Of a stretch of 64,000 bases of DNA, positions 54,468 through 62,865 are shown piece by piece (the first letter of the stretch is position 1; every line of letters begins with the position of its first letter). A program made the position numbers and the translations under genes. This stretch comes from Streptomyces hygroscopicus subsp. hygroscopicus (GTDB lineage Bacteria; Actinomycetota; Actinomycetes; Streptomycetales; Streptomycetaceae), in the NCBI RefSeq assembly GCF_030269125.1, contig NZ_BSSM01000003.1, forward strand, positions 62,001-126,000. The letters run 5' to 3'. The notes below the pieces were generated by a model that saw nothing but the letters and a program-made list of their open reading frames with translations, searched no databases and was not told the origin of the DNA.

Positions 54468-55148
54468 GTGTCGCTGCGGTTCTACGTCTATATCAGCGAT
54501 GCCAAGGTGGACATGCTGCTGCCGCAGGTCGATGCGGGGTTCACGCGTCGACGCACCACCGAGGTGGGCGTCAGCTTCAAGTTCTTCACTGTGAAGCGCA
54601 GCGCTGAGTCTCCTGAAGCTCATCGTATCGCGCGCCTTGAGCGGGTGCTTGAATACCTGGATGACTTCGGCGACGTGGGCACCGTCGACGATCCTGGTCA
54701 GTACGTGCGGGGGCGCCTGCCAATGCGGTGGGGGCCATTGCCGTCTGCGCAGACGTCCGCGCAGCCGGTCACTGCGGCATCCGCTCAGGCATCCCTCGTG
54801 TATTTCGGCGGCAGCACCGAGCGCACGATCATCGGACTCGGTGGTACCAGCGGCCATGTCCTCGGTGCGGGCCCTGTCGCGTCGGCGGAACAGGACCAGG
54901 CTTTCGCGCCATCCACCATGCCAGGGCTCGTGGGCGTCCTTGCCGCTGCTACAGCGGGGAATGGGGAGGCGGTGCCGCCGGGTGCGCTCGCTGTCGTGCG
55001 CACGGCGAACGGATTGATGCGCGGCGCGGCGCAGGAAGTGGAGTTCTTCGCCAAACGACTGTTGCACGGGCCGAGTCCGTACCCTGAGCTGGACGGCGGC
55101 AAGACAGTGCTGCTAGCCAGTCCCTTGTTCGTCGCGCTCGCCGACTGA
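54468..55148 (+). CDS. Conserved actinomycete protein, DUF7019/SAVMC3_10250-like
   Basis: 226 residues from GTG 54468 (GGAAGGA 7 nt upstream). Starts SLRFYVYISDAKVDMLLPQVD, then TEVGVSFKFFTVKR, RIARLERVLEYLDDFGDVGTVDDPGQYVRG, ASLVYFGGSTERTIIGLGGTSGHVLGAG and ends VEFFAKRLLHGPSPYPELDGGKTVLLASPLFVALAD. I recall this pattern from SAVMC3_10250/DUF7019 proteins, whose role is unknown. Cytosolic, no catalytic motif obvious. First gene of a three-gene unit: stop and next start are 4 bp apart. Confidence 0.72.
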   Translation: MSLRFYVYISDAKVDMLLPQVDAGFTRRRTTEVGVSFKFFTVKRSAESPEAHRIARLERVLEYLDDFGDVGTVDDPGQYVRGRLPMRWGPLPSAQTSAQPVTAASAQASLVYFGGSTERTIIGLGGTSGHVLGAGPVASAEQDQAFAPSTMPGLVGVLAAATAGNGEAVPPGALAVVRTANGLMRGAAQEVEFFAKRLLHGPSPYPELDGGKTVLLASPLFVALAD

Positions 55149-55152
55149 ACCC

Positions 55153-58100
55153 GTGGCGCGGCAGCCGGCCCCGGTCTGGGAACCGGGCGATGTCATCCTC
55201 GATCTGTACGAGGTGCTCGATGTGGCGAGCGGCGGCATGGGCCAGGTGCACCGGGTGCGTCACCGCGGCTGGCAGATGGACCTGGCGGTGAAGACGCCGC
55301 GCCCCGAAATGGTGCCCACGACGGACGCTGTCCGTCGCTTCGAGGCCGAGGCCGGTACCTGGGTGGGACTCGGCCTTCACCCGCACACGGTCAACTGTGT
55401 GTACGTACGCACCATCGACGGCATACCCCGAGTGTTTGCGGAGTGGGTGGCAGGCGGCAGTCTGGACGAGGCAATCCGCAGTGGAAGCCTCTACGGGGGA
55501 GGGCGTCGAGCGGTGCTCGGCCGCATCCTCGACATCGCCATCCAGATGGCGTGGGGGCTGGAACACGCACACGACAACGGGCTCGTCCATCAGGACGTCA
55601 AGCCGGCGAATGTGATGCTCGAACCCGACGGCACAGCCAAGATCACCGACTTCGGTCTGGCGAGGGTGCGTACGGTGGCCGGTGAGGATGCGGCACGACG
55701 ACCGTCGGACCGCCAGGCGACGGCAACATACCGCGGCCTGACAAAGGAATACTGCTCTCCGGAGCAGGCGGCAGCCAAGGTGGGGCGTCGCGGGACGCGC
55801 ATGACAGTGGCGACCGACGTGTGGTCGTGGGCGCTGAGCGTGCTGGAGATGTTCGTCGGTGAGCGTACGTGGCAGTACGGCCAGGTGGCGCCGGAAGTCT
55901 TGGAGGCGTATCTCCGGGACGGTGGCGCGGCCTATGCAGGCCTCCCCGAGATGCCCTCCGGCGTGGCATCCGTGCTGCGTCAGTGTTTCGCTCAGGATCC
56001 CACGGCCCGCCCGTCAGGATTCGATGTGCTGGCGGCGACGCTCCGAGATCTGCATGTGGAGGCGCTCGGTACAGCCCATGACCGGCCCACCCCCAGAGCA
56101 GCGGCGCTGCGGGCGGACAGCCTGTCGAACCAGGCGCTCTCACTCCTCGACCTGGGAACGCCTGAGGAGGCACGGAGCCTGTGGCTAAAGGCACTCAGGG
56201 TCGATCCGCACCACCTGCCCACCGTCTACAACTTCGGTCTCCACGAGTGGCGTTCGGGACGGCGCTCGGGCGAGGAGTTGGTCTCGGACCTGGAAGCCGC
56301 ACGTGCTGCCGAGACAACTGCCCCACCGGGACTGGGCGCCCTCCTTCTGGGAGCGGCGGAGCTGGAGCTCCAGGAAACCGACCGGGCAGGGAAACTGCTC
56401 CAAGAGGCGGTCGCCGCCGACCCCTCCTCTACCGACGCCGCCGCTGCGCTCGCCGAGTGGAAGCGCCGACTGCCGCGCCCGTCCATTGACCTTGACGGGC
56501 ACTCCGAGGAGATCTCGGCAATCACGGTCAGCACGGACGGCAGCCGTGTGCTGTCGGCCGACGTCTCGGGTCGGCTCCTGCTCTGGACACCGGGCGAGCG
56601 ACGCACCCGGCGCACGCTGACCCGACGTGGGCTGCCGGTCACCGTGGCGGCCATGGACGGTGCAGGCACACTGGCTGTGATCGTCCGTGACGGCACGGTC
56701 GTCGAGATATGGGACCTCAAACGGTCCCGTGTGAGGGGCAGACTGAATTTCCGTGACGGGGCCTTGCGCATCCAGGCCGTCGCGGTCAGCGGCGACGGCC
56801 GTTACGTCGCGACAGGACGCTCGGACGGTGCGATCCACCGGTGGGATGCCGAGCAGGAGCGGTTGGTCACTTTCCTCATCGGGCACACCAGACCGATCAC
56901 GTCGTTGGCGCTGAGTCCCGACGGGAGCCGAGGACTGTCGGCGGCCTTCGACCAGAGCTTCGAGGATGGCACCGTCCGCTACTGGGACATGGACGACCAG
57001 CTCCTTCTCGCCCAGCTCGTGGGGCCGGTCAGAGCATGGACCATGACCGGTGAGCCCGTGCAGACCCTCGAATGGGACGCGGCAGCCGTCTCTGCCGATG
57101 CCCGCACCGCCGTTGTGGCCTGGCAGAAGGGGCCGCTCACAGTGTGGGATGCGGAGACGTGCACCCTCGTGAGTGAAGTGCCGCATCACGTGCGGTCCAC
57201 GAGGTCCATGGCGGCTGCCACGACCAGACCGGTCCTGCTCACGGCACCGGCCGGAGGGCCGTTCCAGGTGTGGGACGTTTCGACCGGCCGCCTTCTGCGC
57301 GGCCTCGACCATCAGTTACCGTCGGACGGCCGATGGGTCGAGGTCGCTGCGATGAGCGCTGACGGCCGGATCGTAGTCCTGGGTTCCAGAGGGGGCAGGG
57401 TCACGGTTCTGCCGCTGCCCGAGGGCGGCTACGAGGCGCCGTGGTGCTACGCACGGCCCCGCTCCGTACCCGAACTCACCCGTGCCGCGGAGGTGTACGG
57501 CGAGCACATGGAGCGTTTCTGGGACCTCAGGAAACAGGGGCGCCCCGCTGCTGCTGCCGAAGCGTTGAGGTCCGCTCAGCAGGTGCCCGGCTTCGCCCGC
57601 GATCCCGAGGTGCGAGCGGCCTGGACCGACATGGGCGCGCACGGTCGCCGGGGCACGCTGCTCAGCGGGGGACGGAAGTTCGAGTACAGAGATGACGAGC
57701 AGTTCACACAGCCGCCGACGCTGGCTCTGGACCAGCACGGGGTTCACATGGCGACCGGCCGGTGGACCGGTGAGGTGGACGTTTGGGACTTCGCCACGGC
57801 ACAGCGGGTCCACACCTTCGCCCGTGACGTCGACGCGCGAGACATCCGATTCGCGCTCGACGGGGGCATGTTGCTGGTGTGGACCCTCGCGGGCACCATC
57901 CGGCGGCTCGCCCTTGACGGTGGCCCCAGATCTCTCCGTACGGACTGGGGGCCTGTCACCTGCTTCGCGGTCGCGGGCGACCGGATCCTCACCGGCGCGG
58001 CGGACGGCATCCTGCACTTGAGAGACCTGCGCACGGGTCGAAACTTGCACACCGTGCGGGCCCATGCCGGCCCGGTCCACGCTCTTGCACTCGGACCGGA

Positions 58101-58731
58101 GGGATTCATCGCATCACTCGGCAGCGCTCGCCCCAAGACGAAGCGCGGCTACGACCCGCAAGACGAGTACGAGGCCGGCCTGTGGCTGCCGGGCCGGGAC
58201 CGACCTGCCTGGACCGCGCAGTCGGTCCCCGATGCGCAACGGCTGGAGTTCAGTTCGGACGGCCGGTTCCTGTTCATCGTTGCGGGTACCTTCGTGACCG
58301 CGGTGGACACGGCCACCGGCATGCTCGAGTACCAGGTCTTCAATGCCGGTTTGTGGGGCGAAGGTCAGACGGACATCGACTTCACCACCGATGGCCGGCT
58401 GGCCGCGTCCGCTCACGAGCAGAGGCTGAGGGTGTGGGAAACGGCTACCGGACATGTGGCGCACACAGTGCCGCTGCCGCCGAGTCCGTACTCTTTCGCT
58501 CTCGCGGCCGACGGCACGTTCGCGGTCACCGGCGGTCGGGATCGCATGGTCCGGGTGTGGGACGTGCGGTCGGGCCGCTGCCTGCGCACCCTGGAGGGTC
58601 ACAACGCAGGTATCCAGAAGGTGGTGCTGAGCCGGGACGGCACCCGGCTGGCCACGGTGGACGTAGCCGGCGGTCTGTGGCTGTGGGAGTTGTCCTGGGA
58701 CTACGAGGTCCCGCCCGGGGGCGAAGGCTGA
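55153..58731 (+). CDS. Ser/Thr kinase-TPR-WD40 protein
   Basis: 1192 residues from GTG 55153. A Hanks-type kinase domain (about 15-300) shows the Gly loop VASGGMGQVHRV, ATP Lys in LAVKTP, HQDVKPANVML (HQD for HRD, about 145), DFG (about 166) and YCSPEQ activation segment. A TPR-like stretch (ALRADSLSNQALSLLDLGTPEEARSLWLKALRVDP, about 315-435) is followed by WD40 blades to the end, interrupted by a helical insert near 780-850. No membrane helix, so cytosolic. The kinase probably phosphorylates partners bound by the propeller. Flanked by a small conserved protein and an FHA-kinase in one transcript. Confidence 0.88.
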   Translation: MARQPAPVWEPGDVILDLYEVLDVASGGMGQVHRVRHRGWQMDLAVKTPRPEMVPTTDAVRRFEAEAGTWVGLGLHPHTVNCVYVRTIDGIPRVFAEWVAGGSLDEAIRSGSLYGGGRRAVLGRILDIAIQMAWGLEHAHDNGLVHQDVKPANVMLEPDGTAKITDFGLARVRTVAGEDAARRPSDRQATATYRGLTKEYCSPEQAAAKVGRRGTRMTVATDVWSWALSVLEMFVGERTWQYGQVAPEVLEAYLRDGGAAYAGLPEMPSGVASVLRQCFAQDPTARPSGFDVLAATLRDLHVEALGTAHDRPTPRAAALRADSLSNQALSLLDLGTPEEARSLWLKALRVDPHHLPTVYNFGLHEWRSGRRSGEELVSDLEAARAAETTAPPGLGALLLGAAELELQETDRAGKLLQEAVAADPSSTDAAAALAEWKRRLPRPSIDLDGHSEEISAITVSTDGSRVLSADVSGRLLLWTPGERRTRRTLTRRGLPVTVAAMDGAGTLAVIVRDGTVVEIWDLKRSRVRGRLNFRDGALRIQAVAVSGDGRYVATGRSDGAIHRWDAEQERLVTFLIGHTRPITSLALSPDGSRGLSAAFDQSFEDGTVRYWDMDDQLLLAQLVGPVRAWTMTGEPVQTLEWDAAAVSADARTAVVAWQKGPLTVWDAETCTLVSEVPHHVRSTRSMAAATTRPVLLTAPAGGPFQVWDVSTGRLLRGLDHQLPSDGRWVEVAAMSADGRIVVLGSRGGRVTVLPLPEGGYEAPWCYARPRSVPELTRAAEVYGEHMERFWDLRKQGRPAAAAEALRSAQQVPGFARDPEVRAAWTDMGAHGRRGTLLSGGRKFEYRDDEQFTQPPTLALDQHGVHMATGRWTGEVDVWDFATAQRVHTFARDVDARDIRFALDGGMLLVWTLAGTIRRLALDGGPRSLRTDWGPVTCFAVAGDRILTGAADGILHLRDLRTGRNLHTVRAHAGPVHALALGPEGFIASLGSARPKTKRGYDPQDEYEAGLWLPGRDRPAWTAQSVPDAQRLEFSSDGRFLFIVAGTFVTAVDTATGMLEYQVFNAGLWGEGQTDIDFTTDGRLAASAHEQRLRVWETATGHVAHTVPLPPSPYSFALAADGTFAVTGGRDRMVRVWDVRSGRCLRTLEGHNAGIQKVVLSRDGTRLATVDVAGGLWLWELSWDYEVPPGGEG

Positions 58732-58734
58732 GCC

Positions 58735-59949
58735 ATGCCGTGGTCTGCTGTGCTCCTCGTCAGCAACGGCCGGAGCGATGAGGAGGCCGACTTTGCCGAC
58801 GTGTATGCATTCACGGGCCGTGCCTCCTGTGTCCTCGGACGTGCCCGGGAGTGTGAGATCCGCTTGGCCCCCGGGCAACTCGAGGTCTCGCGGCGACACT
58901 GTCTGATCGTGGTCAGACCACCGCATGTGGTTGTGCGGGACCTGGGCAGCCGCAATGGCACATACGTCAACGGCAAACTCGTCGATGAGGCCCGCGGCGA
59001 ATGGAAGCTGCAGCACGGTGACGAAGTGCGGGTCGGTTCCACCGTCATGCACGTCGTGGTGCGCACCGACGACCTCCCCGAACGGCTGCCGGGCATCTGG
59101 TTGGTGAGGGAGCTCGGGCGGGGCGGGCAAGGGGTGGTGCACCTGGCCCATGACACCGACTCGGGCAGGCTCGTAGCCCTGAAGGAACTGACCCTGCACG
59201 GCGGTATCGATCCGGCCGCGCGCGAGGCATTCTCGCGCGAGCTCGAATGCACCCAGGCGCTGCGCCATCCGAACATCGTGCGTTTCCACGGCAGCGTCAC
59301 GCATGCTGGCGTGCTCGGCTTCACCTGCGAGTACTGCCCAAGAGGCAACGTCGCCGACCTCGTGCTGAGGCACGGCGGGAGACTCGCCATCGATGAGGCC
59401 GTGCCGTTGGCGCTCCAAGCCCTCAAGGGCCTCGCATACGCGCACCAGGCCGAGGTTCCGGTACGGCTCGCGAACGGACGGACCACCATGGGACATGGGC
59501 TGGTGCACAGGGATATCAAGCCGCAGAACCTGCTGCTCACGGGGTCCAGCCGCCAACCAGTCCTCAAGATCGCGGACTTCGGGCTCGCCAAAGCATTCGA
59601 CCAGGCCGGCCTATCAGGCCAAACCCCCTCCGGTGCGCTCGGCGGCAGTGTGGCCTTCATGTCCCGCAGGCAGGTGATCAACTACAAGTACGCACGACCC
59701 GATGTCGATCTGTGGGCGGTCATGGCATGTCTGTACTGGATGCTGACCGGTCGGACACCTCGCGACTTCCCTCCCGACGCCGATCCCGTTGCCGTGGTGC
59801 TGCGTGAGCCGCCAGTGCCGGTGCGCGAACGCCGCTCGTCGATTCCTGGGCGACTCGCGGATCTGATGGACGAGATGCTCGACGAAGCGAACGAAGCGCT
59901 GCCTGCCTCGGCATCCGAGCTCTCCCGGACGCTGGAAGAGATGTGGTGA
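58735..59949 (+). CDS. FHA domain-Ser/Thr kinase
   Basis: 404 residues, ATG 58735, 3 bp after the previous stop. An N-terminal FHA domain (about 25-105: CVLGRARECEIRL, VSRRHCLI, DLGSRNGTYVNG) binds phosphothreonine. The kinase (about 118-400) has ELGRGGQGVVHLA, Lys in VALKEL, VHRDIKPQNLLL, DFGLAKAF and a degenerate activation-loop end (GGSVAFMSRRQVINY). No membrane helix. An FHA module reading phosphorylation by the upstream kinase would make a two-kinase relay. Last gene of the unit. Confidence 0.9.
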   Translation: MPWSAVLLVSNGRSDEEADFADVYAFTGRASCVLGRARECEIRLAPGQLEVSRRHCLIVVRPPHVVVRDLGSRNGTYVNGKLVDEARGEWKLQHGDEVRVGSTVMHVVVRTDDLPERLPGIWLVRELGRGGQGVVHLAHDTDSGRLVALKELTLHGGIDPAAREAFSRELECTQALRHPNIVRFHGSVTHAGVLGFTCEYCPRGNVADLVLRHGGRLAIDEAVPLALQALKGLAYAHQAEVPVRLANGRTTMGHGLVHRDIKPQNLLLTGSSRQPVLKIADFGLAKAFDQAGLSGQTPSGALGGSVAFMSRRQVINYKYARPDVDLWAVMACLYWMLTGRTPRDFPPDADPVAVVLREPPVPVRERRSSIPGRLADLMDEMLDEANEALPASASELSRTLEEMW

Positions 59950-60213
59950 AGGGCGGTGTCCGCTCCGTGAAGCACCCTCGCCGGGAGGCCACTGCAACGC
60001 CCCAGTAGCGGGAAACGATCACATGCCGCTTGGGGAAGGAGATTCCAAGTGGTCGGCTCCGGAAGTTCTTCGGGGGTTGACTTGAGCACTCGTCTTGTGG
60101 AGTCCAGGTAGCGGAGTGGGCGTGCCACCGGTGTCTCCGGATGCGGACCCGGTCTGTGGCGGCGGATGTGCCCAGTTTCCGTCCAGGTTTCCGGGCTGGT
60201 CGGCCACTGCGGG
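59950..60213. other. Spacer between convergent genes
   Basis: No supported gene. TTGACTTGAGCACTCG at 60076-60091 followed by GGAGTCCAGG resembles a MerR-type promoter with long spacer, but no gene follows it on the plus strand, so it may be a leftover control region. Confidence 0.35.
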
Positions 60214-60822
60214 TCAGCCGCGCACCGCAGCCATGCACTCGTCGTACAGGTCCATGATTTCGCCCTTGCCGTCGTTGGAGACCCAAGTCATCGACGCGGC
60301 ATCCAGGCATGCGAACGCCGTCGCGATCACCGCGCGGGCCTTCGCGCCCTTGTTGCCGGTAGCTGCGTCCATACGGGTCTCGATGAGCGGCAGCAGGTTC
60401 TCCTGGAACCGCAGTCGCTTTTCGAGCCAACCGGCGCGCAGCGAGGCGGTGTTGTGGAGGAGACGGAACCGCTCCAGGGCCTGCTCGCGGCTGTCGTGCA
60501 AGGCCAGTACCGCGGCAACCCCTGCGCGCAGGGCCTCCCAGACGCCGGCTTCTGCGGACTGTTCGCTGATCGTGTCCATCAGGACCTGTCCGAACCGGTC
60601 CTGGCCGCCGCCGAGAAGGTCCTCCTTGGTGCCGAAATAGCGGAAGAGGGTGCGCTGGGAGACTCCGGCCTCCCGGGCGATCTGGGCGATGGTCGTCTCG
60701 TCGTAGCCCTGCTGGGTGAACAGCCGCAGAGCCGTATCGAGGATCTCCTGGGAAGCCAGCTGCCGTGTCCGGTCCCACAGCGTGGTCGGTGCACTCGTCG
60801 CTGATTTGGCTTCCTGCTTCAT
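60214..60822 (-). CDS. TetR-family regulator
   Basis: 202 residues. HTH: EILDTALRLFTQQGYDETTIAQIAREAGVSQRTLFRYFGTKEDL, followed by a helical C-terminal domain of the AcrR/MftR-like type. ATG 60822 on the minus strand. Divergent from an SDR gene with TGCCNNN-type palindromes between them, so it very likely represses both. Confidence 0.9.
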   Translation of the reverse strand: MKQEAKSATSAPTTLWDRTRQLASQEILDTALRLFTQQGYDETTIAQIAREAGVSQRTLFRYFGTKEDLLGGGQDRFGQVLMDTISEQSAEAGVWEALRAGVAAVLALHDSREQALERFRLLHNTASLRAGWLEKRLRFQENLLPLIETRMDAATGNKGAKARAVIATAFACLDAASMTWVSNDGKGEIMDLYDECMAAVRG

Positions 60823-60841
60823 GCCGCCAGGCTACCTCAGA

Positions 60842-60886
60842 ACTGCCAGACCGGCAGTCACATCATGTTTGGCAGTCGCTGCCAAA
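60842..60886. promoter_or_regulatory. TetR operators in the divergent spacer
   Basis: Site 1: ACTGCC-N5-GGCAGT (60842-60858). Site 2: TTTGGCAG-TCG-CTGCCAAA (60868-60886), perfect 8-bp arms. A half-site GCTGCCAAG follows at 60896. Shared GGCAG/CTGCC arms mark repeated binding sites of one regulator. Confidence 0.72.
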
Positions 60887-60984
60887 TAGTCGTACGCTGC
60901 CAAGGGTCGTGGTGCAGCGCCGCCCGCTGCCCCACGGACAGAGCCGCTCACCCCCCTGCCCAGAAGTACGCAAAGGAGCGCATC

Positions 60985-61698
60985 ATGCCTGCACCCACAG
61001 CTTTGATCACCGGTGGAACCAGCGGCATCGGCAAAGCGACCGCCGAACTACTCCACTCCCGCGGCTACCGCGTCATGGTCACCGGTGTCGGCAATGTCGC
61101 CGACACCGGACTTCCCGAAGACGTCACGGCCGTCCGGGCCGACGCACGGTCCCTGCCGGACATCGACCAGGCGATCGACCAGGTACGCCGTCAGCTCGGC
61201 TCCCTCGACCTGCTCTTCCTCAACGCGGGCATCTCCCGCCCCGGCCCGATCGAGTCAACCGACGAAGACGCATTCGACGCCCTGTTCGACATCAACGTCA
61301 AGGGAAGCTTCTTCACCCTGCAAAAGGCGCTGCCGCTCCTCAACGAGGGCGCCTCGGTCGTGTTCACCGTGGGCGCCGCCGAAGGGCTCGGGGCCGCGAT
61401 GACAGCGGCCAAGGGCGCTCTGCTGCCCCTCATGCGCTCCCTTGCGCTCGAACTCGCCCCCCGCCGCATCCGCGTCAACGCGGTCAGCCCGGGAATCATC
61501 AACACCCCTGCCTACAGCAAGATGGGTGTCTCCCAGGAAGTGATCGACTCCTGGGCCGGGGACGTCCCGCTCGGCCGCATCGGCGCCCCCGCCGACATCG
61601 CCGAGGCTGTGGCCTTCCTCGCCTCGGACGCCGCCAGCTACATCACCGGCGACAACCTCACCGTCTCCGGCGGCATCGGTGTTCACTCCAACGCCTGA
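60985..61698 (+). CDS. SDR-family protein lacking the catalytic Tyr
   Basis: 237 residues, ATG 60985 with AAAGGAG upstream. Rossmann TGGTSGIGKATAELL binds NAD(P); the NAG motif reads LFLNAGISRPG; C-terminal VNAVSPGIINTPAYSK and ASYITGDNLTVSGG are normal. At the active site the usual Y-x3-K reads MTAAK (about 134-138) and the Ser position lies in TVGAAEG, so Tyr and Ser are absent while Lys remains. Either a reductase using another mechanism or a non-catalytic NAD(P) sensor. Controlled by the divergent TetR gene. Confidence 0.85.
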   Translation: MPAPTALITGGTSGIGKATAELLHSRGYRVMVTGVGNVADTGLPEDVTAVRADARSLPDIDQAIDQVRRQLGSLDLLFLNAGISRPGPIESTDEDAFDALFDINVKGSFFTLQKALPLLNEGASVVFTVGAAEGLGAAMTAAKGALLPLMRSLALELAPRRIRVNAVSPGIINTPAYSKMGVSQEVIDSWAGDVPLGRIGAPADIAEAVAFLASDAASYITGDNLTVSGGIGVHSNA

Positions 61699-61834
61699 CG
61701 AGTAATTCGGCTCTACGAGGAAGGTTCACCGGGCCCGATTCTCAGGCTGTGGCCCTGGCGAGCCGACGGCCCGCGCGGGATGCCGGTTCCGCCACTTCGT
61801 TCTCCACCACGGATGGATGGGCCGCCCTCCTTCC

Positions 61835-62208
61835 ATGCCCGTGTGCTCCGCCGTGCCCTTGGAACTGACCGCTGCCGAGCGCCACCAGATCAAGAAGATG
61901 GCCTACGGCCACAAGACCCGCACCAGGCGCGCCAGCGGGCGACGATCGTGCTCCTGGCAGCACGAGGCCGCAGCAACGCCCAGATCGCCGCCGAAACCCA
62001 CCTGCACGTGGACATCGTGCGCCGCCGGCCCGGCCGATTCGCGGCCGGCCGGGTGCCCGCCCTGGCCGACCGCAAGCGGTCGGGGCGGCCTCCGACGTTC
62101 ACCGTGTCGCAGATCGCCGAAGTCAAGGCGCTGACCTGCCAGTTGCCCACGAGTCCGGAGCCCCGCTCTCGCGCTGGTCATGCCCCGAACTCGCGCGCGA
62201 GGCCGCAC
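61835..62208 (+). pseudogene. IS630-family transposase relic, 5' part
   Basis: LELTAAERHQIKKMAYGHKT, frameshift near 61925, RQRATIVLLAARGRSNAQIAAETHLHVDIVRR, GRFAAGRVPALADRKRSGRPPTFT, EVKALTCQLP, a second shift, then LSRWSCPELARE to about 62208. This is the N-terminal HTH region of IS630 transposases; the DDE domain is absent. It abuts the HIT-like gene. Confidence 0.75.
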
Positions 62209-62210
62209 CG

Positions 62211-62714
62211 TCAGGCCGTCGAACGCAACCGGTCAAGTTCGCTGCCGATGGCATCCCGCAGCACATCGTGTTGCGAGTCGAGCTTGAACTGCTCGTCACT
62301 CCACCGCTCACGCGGATACAGCCACACCGGCTTGCCCACCAGCTCGGCCGGCTTCCACTCGAACCGCGGCCAGACATGGACATGCAGGAACGGGTCCGTG
62401 TCGCCGAGGATCTCCAGGTCGACCCGGCGGAAGTCGGGGTCCAGCCGACGACAGACCTGCTCAACCGCTTCTCCGAGTTGATCCATGTCGGAAAGAAACG
62501 ACAGCCGCTTGGCCCTCGGCAGGTCAGACAGCCGTTGAACACCCGGCTCGTCCGCCAGGAGAACCGAGTAGCCGGGCAGGAACTGAACGTCGCCGATCAC
62601 CGCGAAGCCAGACTCAAGCCGCCGCAGTACGGTCGGATTCTCGCCCCGCAGAGCAGCTCCGATCCGGTCCGTCTGCCGCCCCGACGGGCCGAGAGTCCGG
62701 ATCTCCGGGACCAT
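62211..62714 (-). CDS. HIT-like protein (nucleotide hydrolase fold)
   Basis: 167 residues from ATG 62714. FLPGYSVLLADEPGVQRLSDLPRAKRLSFLSDMDQLGEAVEQV and DTDPFLHVHVWPRFEW follow the HIT layout with His-x-His (LHVHVWPR) as the nucleotide-binding/catalytic site; the third His is replaced. Some HIT-like enzymes hydrolyse dinucleotide polyphosphates or AMP conjugates. Longer start options lie upstream to 62846, but the region is low-complexity and no ribosome site was found for any, so the start is uncertain. 3' end meets the IS630 relic, yet the stop seems natural. Confidence 0.65.
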   Translation of the reverse strand: MVPEIRTLGPSGRQTDRIGAALRGENPTVLRRLESGFAVIGDVQFLPGYSVLLADEPGVQRLSDLPRAKRLSFLSDMDQLGEAVEQVCRRLDPDFRRVDLEILGDTDPFLHVHVWPRFEWKPAELVGKPVWLYPRERWSDEQFKLDSQHDVLRDAIGSELDRLRSTA

Positions 62715-62865
62715 CGGGTTCGGGCGGTTGAAGATCCGCAACGCACGGCGTTGAGCCCCTCCTCCGTCTCGGATCCCCGAGGCGTCGCTCGCAACACCCC
62801 GGCTCACCCCTGGAATCCGCCCCCGGAACCACCTGTCCGTGCGCACGGAGCGGCGGCGGCGCCCG

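Noticed and set aside
60076..60110. MerR-type promoter
   Set aside because: Spacing and dyad are only approximate and no gene follows in the right direction.
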